DNA of 64,000 nucleotides, from positions 372,001 through 436,000 of the forward strand of contig NZ_PIPZ01000001.1 in NCBI RefSeq assembly GCF_003987045.1. The letters run 5' to 3'. A model generated the notes under the pieces. It was not told the origin of the DNA. It saw nothing but the letters and a program-made list of their open reading frames with translations, and searched no databases. Both the position numbers and the translations under genes were made by a program. Below are positions 17,903 through 26,446 of the stretch, piece after piece. The first letter of the stretch is position 1, and each line of letters begins with the position of its first letter. This DNA is from Pseudidiomarina marina (GTDB lineage: Bacteria > Pseudomonadota > Gammaproteobacteria > Enterobacterales > Alteromonadaceae).

Positions 17903-18804
17903 AACTTAAGCAGTCAGTGATTGCGATAATCAGTGTCGCTGTTTTTTCAATGTCTGCAGTTGCCTCGCAAGAGCAACATTCAGAACACGAAGCACCTCAT
18001 ACAAACTTGAGCGATGTGGCCATAAAAAATGCTGAAATAACCATAGCCAAAGCTGGGTCGCAGGAGATTAACGTAAAGCAAACGATGTTTGGTGTTATTG
18101 CACCCAATAACAATAACATCGTGCATGTCGGCGCCAAGTATAAAGGTCTTGTCACTTCGCTACCGGTGAATATCGGTGATGTGGTGAAATCAGGGCAAAC
18201 GCTTGCGGTGGTTGAGAATGTTACTACCGGCACGGCGTTTGCGGTGAAAAGTCCAATTAACGGCGAAATCACCGAGCGATATACCAATATCGGCGAAGTG
18301 GTAGAGCAAAAGCCGTTATTTGAAATCTTGGATTCTTCATCGGTTTGGGTGGAGCTCTCAGCGTTTCCGGAAGACATTGAGTCTCTGCGAGAGAATCAAA
18401 CGGCCTTCGTTTACGACCTGCATAATCACAAGACCGTTGAGGGTGTTGTGTCTTATATATCCCCTAAAATGAGCGGCGGACATATCGCTCGGGCGCGTGT
18501 GCAGTTGCCGAATGAGTCAGGCCATTGGCGGCCAGGCATGCACGTCAAAGCTGACGCGGTTACCGACATTTTTACCGCAAGCTTAGCAGTCGATAACGAC
18601 GCGATTCAGCGCTTAGAAGATAAACCGGTGGTGTTTGTTCAGGAAGGTAACCGTTTTGAAGCCCGTAGCCTTAAGTTAGGCCGGACGGATGGCGAATTTA
18701 CCGAGGTTTTATCAGGTTTAGAAGGCGGCGAACGTTATGTCGTTGAGAATAGCTATTTGATCAAAGCTGACATTCTCAAACAAGGTGCTGGCCACAGCCA
18801 CTAG
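17899..18804 (+). CDS. RND periplasmic adaptor (CzcB-like)
   Basis: 301 residues, shorter than CzcB proteins with extra metal-binding ends. Signal peptide, then a His-rich stretch (EQHSEHEAPH), barrel-sandwich halves (VKSGQTLAVVENV, FAVKSPINGEITERY) and beta-barrel domain (GHWRPGMHVKADA). Lacks a long alpha-hairpin. Ends GAGHSH. Couples the CzcA-type pump to the CzcC-like channel. Confidence 0.87.
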   Translation: MKLKQSVIAIISVAVFSMSAVASQEQHSEHEAPHTNLSDVAIKNAEITIAKAGSQEINVKQTMFGVIAPNNNNIVHVGAKYKGLVTSLPVNIGDVVKSGQTLAVVENVTTGTAFAVKSPINGEITERYTNIGEVVEQKPLFEILDSSSVWVELSAFPEDIESLRENQTAFVYDLHNHKTVEGVVSYISPKMSGGHIARARVQLPNESGHWRPGMHVKADAVTDIFTASLAVDNDAIQRLEDKPVVFVQEGNRFEARSLKLGRTDGEFTEVLSGLEGGERYVVENSYLIKADILKQGAGHSH

Positions 18805-18816
18805 GGAGATTCAACA

Positions 18817-21800
18817 ATGATAGATGCACTCATTCGCTTTACGGTTGAGCGTCGGTGGCTGGTGCTCGCAGCAACCCTTTTAGTTGCTGCCGCTGGTATC
18901 TACAGTACGCTAAAGCTGCCTATAGACGCCGTGCCCGATATTACCAATGTTCAGGTACAGATAAATTCAGAAGCGCCAGGCTATTCACCTTTAGAAACGG
19001 AACAACGAATTTCGTATCCGGTAGAAACAGCGATGGCGGGCTTACCCAAACTGGACTATACGCGCTCGATCTCACGGTATGGACTGTCGCAGGTGACCGT
19101 AGTATTCGAAGAAGGTACCGATATTTATTGGGCTAGACAGCAAATCAGTGAGCGATTACAAAAGGTCAGAGGTGAAGTACCACAAGGCATAGAGCCTACT
19201 ATGGGACCTATTGCGTCTGGTCTGGGGGAGATCGTGAATTACGTGGTGCGTGCTGAAGAGGGGGCGACTAACGCCAATGGCAAGCCTTATACGCCAGAGC
19301 AGTTACGTACCATTCAAGACTGGATCATTAAACCACAGCTGGTCAAAGTGCCGGGCGTGACGGAAATTAATAGCGTTGGTGGTTACGAAAAACAATACCA
19401 GGTAGCACCAATCCCGGGCCGCATGCTGGCTTACAAAGTGACTATGCAGGACTTGTTCAAAGCGTTAGAGCTGAACAACAGGAATGCGGGGGCTGGTTAC
19501 ATTGAGAAAAATGGTGAACAGTGGCTTGTGCGCTCGCCCGGTCAGCTCAAAACGCTTGACGAGATTCGAAATGTGGTCATAACCAAGCGTGATGATGCGC
19601 CAGTGCGCGTCAGCGATGTTGCTGAGGTCAAACTGGGAGAGCAATTACGCACTGGTGCGGCAACCTCGGGCGAGAGCGAAGTGGTATTAGGCACCGCCAT
19701 GATGTTGATTGGTGAGAACAGTCGTATTGTTGCCCAGAATGTTGCAGATAAAATTGACGAAGTGCAACGAAGCTTACCCGACGGAGTGTTGATTGAAACG
19801 GTGTATAACCGTACTTCTCTCGTTGATAAAACCATTGCAACGGTCGAGAAAAACTTGTTTGAAGGGGCGGTACTGGTCATTGTTGTGCTGTTTATACTAC
19901 TCGGGAATGTCCGGGCAGCGCTAATTACCGCCTGTGTCATTCCGTTAAGTATGCTATTTGCTGTTAGCGGTATGGTTGCCAACAAAGTGTCCGGTAACCT
20001 GATGAGCTTGGGGGCAATTGACTTTGGCATTATTGTCGATGGTGCGGTTATTGTGGTTGAAAACGCGTTGCGACGGCTTGGAAATGCACAGCAACGCTTA
20101 GGCAGGGTACTGACTACTAAAGAGCGTTTAATTGAAGTCACTCATGGTACTCGTGAGGTATTTAACCCTGCGGTATTTGGGGTGCTTATTATTATGCTGG
20201 TGTACTTGCCGATATTCGCCCTAAGTGGGGTCGAAGGAAAGATGTTCCACCCGATGGCTTTCACAGTGGTAGCGGCATTGCTAGGGGCGCTTATTTTCTC
20301 GGTGACTTTTGTACCCGCGGCTATTGCAATATTTGTGCGTGGCAACATTCAGCACGGTGAAAACCGCATCATGCGGGCGGCGCGCAAAGTGTATCAGCCG
20401 GTTTTACGGCAGACACTGAAGCTTCCGGTTGTCATTATTTTGATTGGCTTTGGCCTATTTGCGGTGTCCATGTTTCAGGCCAGTCGCATGGGAACTGAGT
20501 TCTTACCTCAACTGGATGAAGGCGATATTGCAATGCATGCGCTGCGTATTCCGGGGACAGGATTGCAACAATCCATCGACATGCAAAAAGACGTAGAGTC
20601 TGTGGTCTCGGAGTTTGATGAAGTAAAATTGGTGTTCTCGAAAATTGGTACCCCGGATGTTGCGACTGACCCGATGCCACCGAGCGTCGCGGATACTTTT
20701 ATTATTTTGAAGGAGCGCAAGGACTGGCCAAACCCAGAGAAACCCAAAGAGCAATTGGTTGCGGAAATACGAACCGCTGTGCAAGAGCTGCCCGGTAATA
20801 AGTACGAGTTCACGCAGCCCATTGAAATGCGTTTTAACGAACTTATCGCTGGGGTGAGAGCCGATTTGGGGGTTCGTATCTATGGTGACGACTTGCAGAC
20901 ATTAAAGCAGCTCGGCGATTCAGCTGCATCCGTCATCCGAAAAGTTGATGGTGCCGCCGATGTTCGCGTCGAACAAATGACGGGCTTATCAACGCTTTCT
21001 GTCCATCCTAAACGTGATCATTTGGCCCTGCTTGGCTTAACGGTGGCGGACGTACAAAGCGCAATACAAGCCGCAGTTGGCGGTGTTCAGGCTGGAATTA
21101 TTTACGAAGGTGATAAGCGGTTTAAGCTTATGGTGCGTCTGAATGACGATTGGCGCGATAGCATTGAACAGCTGAAGTCGCTGCCGGTGGATGTTTCTGC
21201 GGATAACCCGGAGCTGCAGTACGTGCCGTTAGGCGAGATAGCTGAGTTGAGCTTAAAAAGCGGACCAAACCAAATTAACCGTGAGAGTGGCAAGCGCAAT
21301 GTCATCGTGAGTGCAAATGTCGAAGATCGGGATTTAGGGTCGTTTGTTGCCGATGTGCAAGACGCGATAAACGCTGAGGTTAACTTGCCGGCCGGTTACT
21401 GGGTCAATTATGGCGGAACTTTTGAACAGCTGCAGTCAGCGTCGCAGCGGCTCAGTCTGGTTGTTCCGTTGGCATTATTACTGATTATCGGTTTGCTATA
21501 CAGTGCCTTTAACTCGATCAGTAGCGCCTTAGTGATCTTCACTGGTGTGCCGCTGGCGCTAACCGGTGGCATATTCGCTCTGGCACTGCGTGACATGCCG
21601 TTATCCATTTCAGCTGCGGTTGGCTTCATTGCGCTATCCGGTGTGGCTGTCTTAAACGGCGTGGTGATGCTGACGTTTATACGGCAACTATTACGTGACG
21701 GGCTCCCCCTGAGAGATGCGGTGTTTGAAGGTGCACAACAGCGGTTACGTCCGGTACTAATGACGGCGCTGGTAGCGAGCCTGGGCTTTGTTCCGATGGC

Positions 21801-21936
21801 GTTTAATAGCGGTGTGGGTGCCGAAGTGCAGCGGCCGTTAGCGACAGTGGTTATTGGCGGTATTGTATCGTCAACATTGCTGACGTTGGTGGTGCTTCCA
21901 GCGCTTTATTATTTAGTGCAGCGTTTTAAAGAATAG
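18817..21936 (+). CDS. czcA: Divalent-cation efflux RND pump (CzcA family)
   Basis: 1039 residues, full-length HME-RND. Transmembrane helix IV has DFGIIVDGAVIVVEN, the D-x-x-x-x-D...E proton-relay pattern of CzcA/CnrA pumps. At the positions where CusA has its three methionines this protein has IAMHALR, PSVADTF and IEMRFNE, so the Cu/Ag site is not conserved. Zn, Co or Cd is the likely substrate. Ribosome-binding site AGGGAGA at 18803-18809. Confidence 0.9.
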   Translation: MIDALIRFTVERRWLVLAATLLVAAAGIYSTLKLPIDAVPDITNVQVQINSEAPGYSPLETEQRISYPVETAMAGLPKLDYTRSISRYGLSQVTVVFEEGTDIYWARQQISERLQKVRGEVPQGIEPTMGPIASGLGEIVNYVVRAEEGATNANGKPYTPEQLRTIQDWIIKPQLVKVPGVTEINSVGGYEKQYQVAPIPGRMLAYKVTMQDLFKALELNNRNAGAGYIEKNGEQWLVRSPGQLKTLDEIRNVVITKRDDAPVRVSDVAEVKLGEQLRTGAATSGESEVVLGTAMMLIGENSRIVAQNVADKIDEVQRSLPDGVLIETVYNRTSLVDKTIATVEKNLFEGAVLVIVVLFILLGNVRAALITACVIPLSMLFAVSGMVANKVSGNLMSLGAIDFGIIVDGAVIVVENALRRLGNAQQRLGRVLTTKERLIEVTHGTREVFNPAVFGVLIIMLVYLPIFALSGVEGKMFHPMAFTVVAALLGALIFSVTFVPAAIAIFVRGNIQHGENRIMRAARKVYQPVLRQTLKLPVVIILIGFGLFAVSMFQASRMGTEFLPQLDEGDIAMHALRIPGTGLQQSIDMQKDVESVVSEFDEVKLVFSKIGTPDVATDPMPPSVADTFIILKERKDWPNPEKPKEQLVAEIRTAVQELPGNKYEFTQPIEMRFNELIAGVRADLGVRIYGDDLQTLKQLGDSAASVIRKVDGAADVRVEQMTGLSTLSVHPKRDHLALLGLTVADVQSAIQAAVGGVQAGIIYEGDKRFKLMVRLNDDWRDSIEQLKSLPVDVSADNPELQYVPLGEIAELSLKSGPNQINRESGKRNVIVSANVEDRDLGSFVADVQDAINAEVNLPAGYWVNYGGTFEQLQSASQRLSLVVPLALLLIIGLLYSAFNSISSALVIFTGVPLALTGGIFALALRDMPLSISAAVGFIALSGVAVLNGVVMLTFIRQLLRDGLPLRDAVFEGAQQRLRPVLMTALVASLGFVPMAFNSGVGAEVQRPLATVVIGGIVSSTLLTLVVLPALYYLVQRFKE

Positions 21937-21954
21937 AGAGTTAGGTCATTGAGC

Positions 21955-21992
21955 GCAGTTAGAGCCCGCTTTTATGAGCGAGCTTTAACTGC
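21955..21992 (+). terminator. Long hairpin after czcA
   Basis: GCAGTTAGAGC...GC (from 21955) pairs with GC...GCTTTAACTGC (to 21992) over about 16 positions with one mismatch; loop TTTATGA. No T-run. Likely ends or protects the czc transcript. Confidence 0.5.
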
Positions 21993-22150
21993 CTCAATCC
22001 ATGCGAAAGTCGCCCTGGTTTTGGATGACGGTAACGTCAGGTTGTAGGCCTGTGTTACTAAGCGTGTTACATCCGTTGCTCAGAAACGAAAAAGTGTTAA
22101 TCTTCAATCGTGTTACTTACCTTGTTACTAAATCTTCAGCTTTAGTTTTT
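21993..22150. other. Gene-free spacer between czc operon and ISL3 element
   Basis: About 160 bases containing several GTGTTAC/TTGTTAC repeats (around 22051-22130). No gene or clear site identified. Confidence 0.3.
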
Positions 22151-22208
22151 GGGTATACGGATTTAATGGTTGATGGGGCACCTTCACCCCATCAATCTGA
22201 TACCACCC

Positions 22209-23497
22209 TCAGATGGTTGATAGATCGACTCCGTAGTTGAGTTCCTCTGCGAAGTCCGGCAGTCCGTAACCGATGGTTTTCTTGTAGAAAGGAGAGACCT
22301 TCGCAGTCGGTGCCTTCTTCTTGTGCTTCGTGGTGTAGAGCATTCGTGCCCGCATCACCTCGAAGGAGTAACCGCGCCCTTCACGGTTCTTGTCCTTGGC
22401 CAGTCGGTTGATGGACTCCGTGTAAGCGTTGGTGACGGGCATGTCCGTCTCGAAGTAGGTCATGGTCTCTTCGCGCCAGTTTCCCACTGCCCTGACCAGA
22501 TCGCTCCAGACTTCCTTTTGGCCCTTCGGGATGGTGGCTATCCACTCGTCCAGGGCGGCTTCTGCCTGGAGCCGTGTGGTGGCGTCCCAGATGCCGTAGA
22601 AGCGCTCCTTGTGCTCGTAGGCGGCCAGCAGTTGCGGGAACGCGCCTGTCCAGGTCTCCATGATGAGGCGCTCCCGGTCTGAGACTTCGTGAGCGCGTTT
22701 CAGCAGGATTTACCGGTCTCCCTTGAGAGTCCGGCTCTGGGACGGTTTCAGCTCCTTTCTGAGGCCCTTGCGCACTCTCTCTAGGGCATCGTTGGCCATG
22801 CGCACCACATGGAACTTATCGACCACGATACGGGCCTGGGGCAGCACAGCCTTGACCGCTGCCCGGTAGGGGTTCCACATGTCCATGCTGACGATCTCGA
22901 CCTTCTGCCGGTCTTTCAGCTTCATCAGGTAGTTGGTCACCACGTCCTGGCGGCGGGTGGCCAGCAGGTCGAGCAGGGTTCGCTCCTCAATGTTGGTCAG
23001 AATGCAGCGGTAGCGCTTGTTCAGGTATAGCTCGTCAATGCCCAGGATGCGGGGCGTCTCGAAGCGGTGCCAGCGCCCCAGGAACTCGGCGCGGGCGTTG
23101 AAGATGTCGCGCACCGTCTTCTCGTCCAGGCCGGTCTGTGCCGCCACAAAGGTGTAGGGGTGGTTGAAGGATTCCTTCTCCACGTACTCATGCAGCCGCA
23201 GTGTCATACGGAATCCGTCCACCATCTCCGGTAGCTGGGGCCTGAATGTTGTCTTGCAGGCCCGGCAGGTGTATCGGCGGCGGACCACCCAGAGAGTGAC
23301 CCGCTTGCCGTGGATGGGCAGATCACGATAGGGAACGTCACGCTTGCCGAACCGTACGAACTCACCCTGCACGCCGCATTCCTCGCAGGCGATGGGATCG
23401 GGCACGTCCACCTGGAAGTGCATTTCGTCGTCGGTTGATTTGAGCCCAGTACTTGGTATTGCGGCAGGTGAAGGATGTTGTCGGGAAGTTCGGTCAT
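22209..23497 (-). pseudogene. ISL3-family transposase, frameshift plus nonsense
   Basis: N-terminal start MTELPDNILHLPQYQVLG at 23497 continues into a different frame (MHFQVDVPDPIACEECG, zinc-finger part) after an apparent one-base deletion near 23441-23447. A TAA at 22710-22712 then interrupts it (KGDR-stop-ILLKRAHEV). The DDE domain is otherwise readable: ILGIDELYLNKRY, VSMDMWNPYRAAV, VVDKFHVVRMAN, and TNAYTESINRLAK. Two independent lesions mean the element cannot move by itself. Confidence 0.88.
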
Positions 23498-23518
23498 GGT
23501 GTTGTATAGGCGTAGGTG

Positions 23519-24031
23519 TCAGTCAGATCCATCCGGCTCGGCATTGGTGTTTGCTTTTTTACCCAACAAGCTGCTGGAAACGAAAAGTAAGGCACCGAGG
23601 ACAATTGCAATATCAGCCAGGTTGAAGGCCGGCCAATGCCAGTCTCGCCAATAGAAATCAAAGGAATCCACAACATAGCCGCGAAAGACCCGGTCAATCA
23701 GGTTGCCCATGGCGCCACCGAGGATAAGACTGTAAGCGATGGCTTCTCCTTTATGACGATTTTCAAGGATCAGCTTGATCAGAAAAATCGAGACCACTAC
23801 CGCGATTCCGATAAAAAAGTAGCGCTGCCAGCCTCCACCATTCGCAAAAAGACTGAATGCGGCACCGGTGTTCCATAGGTGCACCCAGTTAAAGAACGGG
23901 GTCACCGAAACATACTCGCCATAGGCCATTGATTGCTGCACCAGCCACTTTACAGCCTGATCAGACGCTGCCAGCAGGCCCGATATGGACAATAGGGCAT
24001 ACGGCGAGAGCTTTTTGCCAATAATGAGCAT
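23519..24031 (-). CDS. lspA: Lipoprotein signal peptidase (signal peptidase II), element-borne copy
   Basis: 170 residues with four transmembrane segments and the aspartyl-protease motifs: WNTGAAFSL, GGAMGNLIDRVFRGYVVDSFDF (first catalytic Asp in the NLIDR region) and FNLADIAIVLG (second Asp). Cleaves the signal peptide of diacylglyceryl-modified prolipoproteins. It lies 3 bases downstream of the CDF gene, forming one operon. This is a mobile copy; the housekeeping lspA is expected elsewhere with ileS. Confidence 0.92.
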   Translation of the reverse strand: MLIIGKKLSPYALLSISGLLAASDQAVKWLVQQSMAYGEYVSVTPFFNWVHLWNTGAAFSLFANGGGWQRYFFIGIAVVVSIFLIKLILENRHKGEAIAYSLILGGAMGNLIDRVFRGYVVDSFDFYWRDWHWPAFNLADIAIVLGALLFVSSSLLGKKANTNAEPDGSD

Positions 24032-24034
24032 TAT

Positions 24035-24931
24035 TTAACCCTTCAACGCCAAAATGCGTCTGGCACCGTTAAGTACAATGCCCCCCGCGATGGTGCCGAT
24101 AATCAGATCCGGATAATTGGAACCGGTCCACGCGACCAGGGCGCCGGCGGTGATGACCCCCAGGTTGATCACCACGTCGTTGGCCGAGAATATCCAGCTT
24201 GCCTTCATGTGCGCCCCGCCTTCCCGATGTTTGGATATGAGCAGCAGACAACTGGTATTGGCAATCAATGCGACGAATGCGATAGCCATCATCACCAGCG
24301 ATTCAGGCTCACTACCGAATACAAAGCGTCTCACCACCTCTACGAGCACGCCCACAGCCAAGATCAGTTGCAGTACACCAGCAAGATGCGCGGCACGTAC
24401 CTGCATTTTCACGCTATGTCCAACCGCATAAAGGGCAAGCCCGTACACCGCCGCATCGGCAAAATTGTCCAGGGATTCTCCAATCAGGCCGGTGGACTGG
24501 GCGATCAGACCGGCAGTCATTTCCACCACGAACAGAAGTGCATTGATGCCGAGCAACCAGCGCAGGGTCCCGGATTCTTGCTTAGCAGAAGCTGCCGAAA
24601 ACTCGGCGGCCTTGATGGTCTCTGGATTTGCAGCGACGGTTTCCTGAAGCGAGGCGCCTAGCCCCAAGGTCTTTAGTTTCGAGGTGACGGGCTCGACCTC
24701 GCCGTCATGCACGACCTTCAGCCGGCGGTTCGACAAGTCGAAGGACAGCGCCCGAATCTCCTCAAAGCCGTTCAGGGCTAGGCGAATCATTCGTTCTTCT
24801 GATGGACAGTCCATCTTCGGCACGGCATAAACACTGACCCATCTCCCTGGCGCCTCGGAGGAGGCCTGTATATCGGTATCCGCTGCGGACGTTGCATCTC
24901 CGCCACAGGCGCCACCACAGGATTTGCTCAT
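24035..24931 (-). CDS. Cation diffusion facilitator metal exporter with N-terminal metal domain
   Basis: 298 residues from ATG 24931 (GGAG upstream); an in-frame codon at 24952 is rejected. N terminus has CGGACGGD and an HMA-like domain (VYAVPKMDCPSEERMIR...LDSNRRL-type layout). Then six transmembrane segments, with SLDNFADAAVYG in helix II (modified from the usual HxxxD) and SANDVVINLGV in helix V (usual HxxxD again as N/D). The CzcD-like cytosolic C-terminal domain is missing. Probably exports Zn, Cd or Pb under the MerR regulator next door. Confidence 0.82.
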   Translation of the reverse strand: MSKSCGGACGGDATSAADTDIQASSEAPGRWVSVYAVPKMDCPSEERMIRLALNGFEEIRALSFDLSNRRLKVVHDGEVEPVTSKLKTLGLGASLQETVAANPETIKAAEFSAASAKQESGTLRWLLGINALLFVVEMTAGLIAQSTGLIGESLDNFADAAVYGLALYAVGHSVKMQVRAAHLAGVLQLILAVGVLVEVVRRFVFGSEPESLVMMAIAFVALIANTSCLLLISKHREGGAHMKASWIFSANDVVINLGVITAGALVAWTGSNYPDLIIGTIAGGIVLNGARRILALKG

Positions 24932-24964
24932 GATACGACTCCACTTGAACAATGTTGTGGTACC

Positions 24965-24995
24965 ATTTTAAACTATAAAGCTACTATAAGGTCAA
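24965..24995 (-). promoter_or_regulatory. MerR-type promoter for CDF-lspA with 19-bp spacer
   Basis: On the minus strand: -35 TTGACC (24990-24995), 19-bp spacer (24971-24989) containing the imperfect dyad TATAGTAG-CTTTATAG, -10 TAAAAT (24965-24970). The overlong spacer with a centred dyad is the hallmark of MerR/ZntR/CadR-activated promoters. Confidence 0.8.
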
Positions 24996-25026
24996 TAGAG
25001 TAAAGAATCCGTTGGGGAGGAGGCTG

Positions 25027-25434
25027 ATGCGCATTGGTCAGTTGGCGCAGTTGGTAGGGGTCGAAACACAGACGATCCGCTTCTATGAACAGCAGGGCTT
25101 GTTGCCGCCGCCTGATCGGCAGGACAACGGTTACCGTGTCTATACCGAGAAGCATGGTGAGGGGCTGGCCTTCATCCGTCGCTGCAGAATCCTGGGCCTG
25201 TCACTGGCTGAGATTCACGAACTACAGAGCTATCAGGACGACCCTCATCAGCCTTGTACCGCCGTCAACGCCTTGCTCGATGATCACATCTCTCATGTGC
25301 GGTCGCAGATAACCGCTCTACAAGTGCTTGAGAAACAACTCGTTTCACTGAGAGCGAGTTGCAACGATGACCGGGAAGTTGAGGCGTGTGGGGTTCTTGC
25401 TGGAATTAGCGAAGGAAACATGCACCAGCAGTAG
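25027..25434 (+). CDS. MerR-family metal-responsive regulator (CadR/PbrR/ZntR type)
   Basis: 135 residues, ATG 25027 after GGAGGAGG. N-terminal winged helix (MRIGQLAQLVGVETQTIRFYEQQGLLPPPDR), long dimerisation helix, and C-terminal effector loop SCNDDREVEAC with a further Cys near residue 60 (RRCRILG) and 80 (QPCTAV). The Cys set resembles the Cd/Pb sensors. Divergent from the CDF-lspA operon and sits beside a 19-bp-spacer promoter it should control. Confidence 0.88.
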   Translation: MRIGQLAQLVGVETQTIRFYEQQGLLPPPDRQDNGYRVYTEKHGEGLAFIRRCRILGLSLAEIHELQSYQDDPHQPCTAVNALLDDHISHVRSQITALQVLEKQLVSLRASCNDDREVEACGVLAGISEGNMHQQ

Positions 25435-25463
25435 TGAAGCATCAACCAGATAATCCGATGAGA

Positions 25464-25752
25464 TGCCGGTCTGTCTCACTCTCATGCAAAGGTAAGATCA
25501 ACCATTTAATCCGCTTACCCATTATTGAGATGGTTTACAATCCAACTCGACGTCATACAAAAAATAACAGAGTGTCGCCAAACAACTTTAAGCGTGAATA
25601 TTTTAAACGGGTAGAAGGTGTCTGGAAAAATCAGGCCTTACCAATGGTCGGCGAGGCGCCGCAGTTAATAACGGATGAAGAATGACATCAGGAACGTACT
25701 TCTGAAGATATGAATCATCTTGAATCTGAAGTAAATTCAAATATAGATTAAC
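25464..25752 (+). pseudogene. IS3-family OrfB tail remnant and gene-free DNA
   Basis: From about 25521 to 25615 the plus strand encodes IEMVYNPTRRHTKNNRVSPNNF, the conserved end of IS3-family OrfB (compare IExFYNPKRRHxxNxxxSPxxFE). Nothing upstream of it is OrfB, so it is only a scar, truncated by the ISL3 element. The rest of the stretch holds no gene I can support. Confidence 0.6.
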
Positions 25753-25881
25753 TTATTCAGTAATTTGCTTTGATTTTTGACTTCTTGCTTTAATCCGCTT
25801 AATCCCCCAAATCCCCAGTGCATAAAAAGCAGCAATGCCGCCAATCAAAATAACAAGTGAGATGATTTGTACTATGCTCAT
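25753..25881 (-). CDS. 42-residue single-span membrane peptide
   Basis: MSIVQIISLVILIGGIAAFY (residues 1-20) then ALGIWGIKRIKARSQKSKQ; one transmembrane helix followed by a strongly basic tail. GGAGGT sits at correct spacing before ATG 25881. Unknown family. The Shine-Dalgarno match and the membrane-plus-basic-tail pattern support it as real; role unknown. Confidence 0.6.
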   Translation of the reverse strand: MSIVQIISLVILIGGIAAFYALGIWGIKRIKARSQKSKQITE

Positions 25882-26068
25882 AGCACCTCCAGCGGGTAGC
25901 AATTCATGATCTGATTATAGAGGCGTCATAATAATCGGCAACTATTTGGTTATTCAATTGACGCCGAAGCCTCGGATAATGGCACTGCAAATACGACATT
26001 GACCATATTTTTATGCGCAATAACTTAGCGTAAAGTTGAGCCTTAACTCACAAACAACAGGGAAGTCT

Positions 26069-26248
26069 ATGCTCATTTTGTCACGTAATATCGGGGAAGA
26101 AATTTGTATCGGCGACGATATCAAAGTGGTTGTTACAGCCGTTGATCGATATCAAGTAAAACTAGGCATTGTCGCGCCGCGCAACGTGACCGTTTTGCGT
26201 GAAGAAATTTATCAGAAAATCACTGCTGAAGTAGATACTGAAAAATAG
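26069..26248 (+). CDS. csrA: Accessory CsrA/RsmA RNA-binding regulator
   Basis: 59 residues, MLILSRNIGEEICIGDDIKV, then VTAVDRYQVKLGIVAPRNVTVLREEIYQKI. This has the CsrA strands, the RNA-contacting N-terminal LILSR and the later VLREEIY. Start at 26069 (GGGAAG upstream) matches canonical CsrA; an in-frame start at 26036 would add 11 unneeded residues. It lies alone on the island, away from alaS, so it is probably an extra copy that regulates island mRNAs. Confidence 0.85.
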   Translation: MLILSRNIGEEICIGDDIKVVVTAVDRYQVKLGIVAPRNVTVLREEIYQKITAEVDTEK

Positions 26249-26446
26249 GTTGATTAATAACCAATCGCCTAATTGATTCGGTTAGTAGATTAATTTAATT
26301 AATCTTAATACCTAAAATCGTTTAAAATTCCCAAAAAAAAGCATGCGAAAAGTTTAGACCCCACCAAAAACGCCTGTCTGTGCACTACCAAACTATTTGC
26401 ATACCTGAATAATTATCTCTGTATATAAGTTGTACGGAGATTGAAT
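26249..26446 (+). promoter_or_regulatory. Upstream region of the giant recombinase operon
   Basis: AT-rich, about 200 bases without a gene. It includes the TTAATTTAATTAATCTTAA dyad near 26290 and ends in GGAG (26436-26439) serving the gene at 26447. Confidence 0.35.

Larger units (their letters stand above)
22151..25464. mobile_element. ISL3-family element of the ISPpu12 type carrying metal cargo
   Basis: Inverted repeats CGGATTTAATGGTTGATG (22158-22175, preceded by GGGTATA) and the inverse of CGGATTATCTGGTTGATG (25440-25457): 15 of 18 match. Between them are a broken ISL3 transposase, lspA, a CDF exporter and a divergent MerR regulator. ISPpu12 is known to carry this same set, so the assignment is by gene content from memory. 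Element is clearly GC-richer than the flanking DNA. Exact ends and target duplication could not be fixed. Confidence 0.85.

Noticed and set aside
19542-20141. 199-codon minus frame inside czcA
   Set aside because: Mirror of a strongly conserved RND gene; Ser/Thr-rich nonsense composition.
22001-22240. 79-codon plus frame between czcA and the ISL3 element
   Set aside because: Runs through the element end into the antisense of the transposase; no start signal or family.
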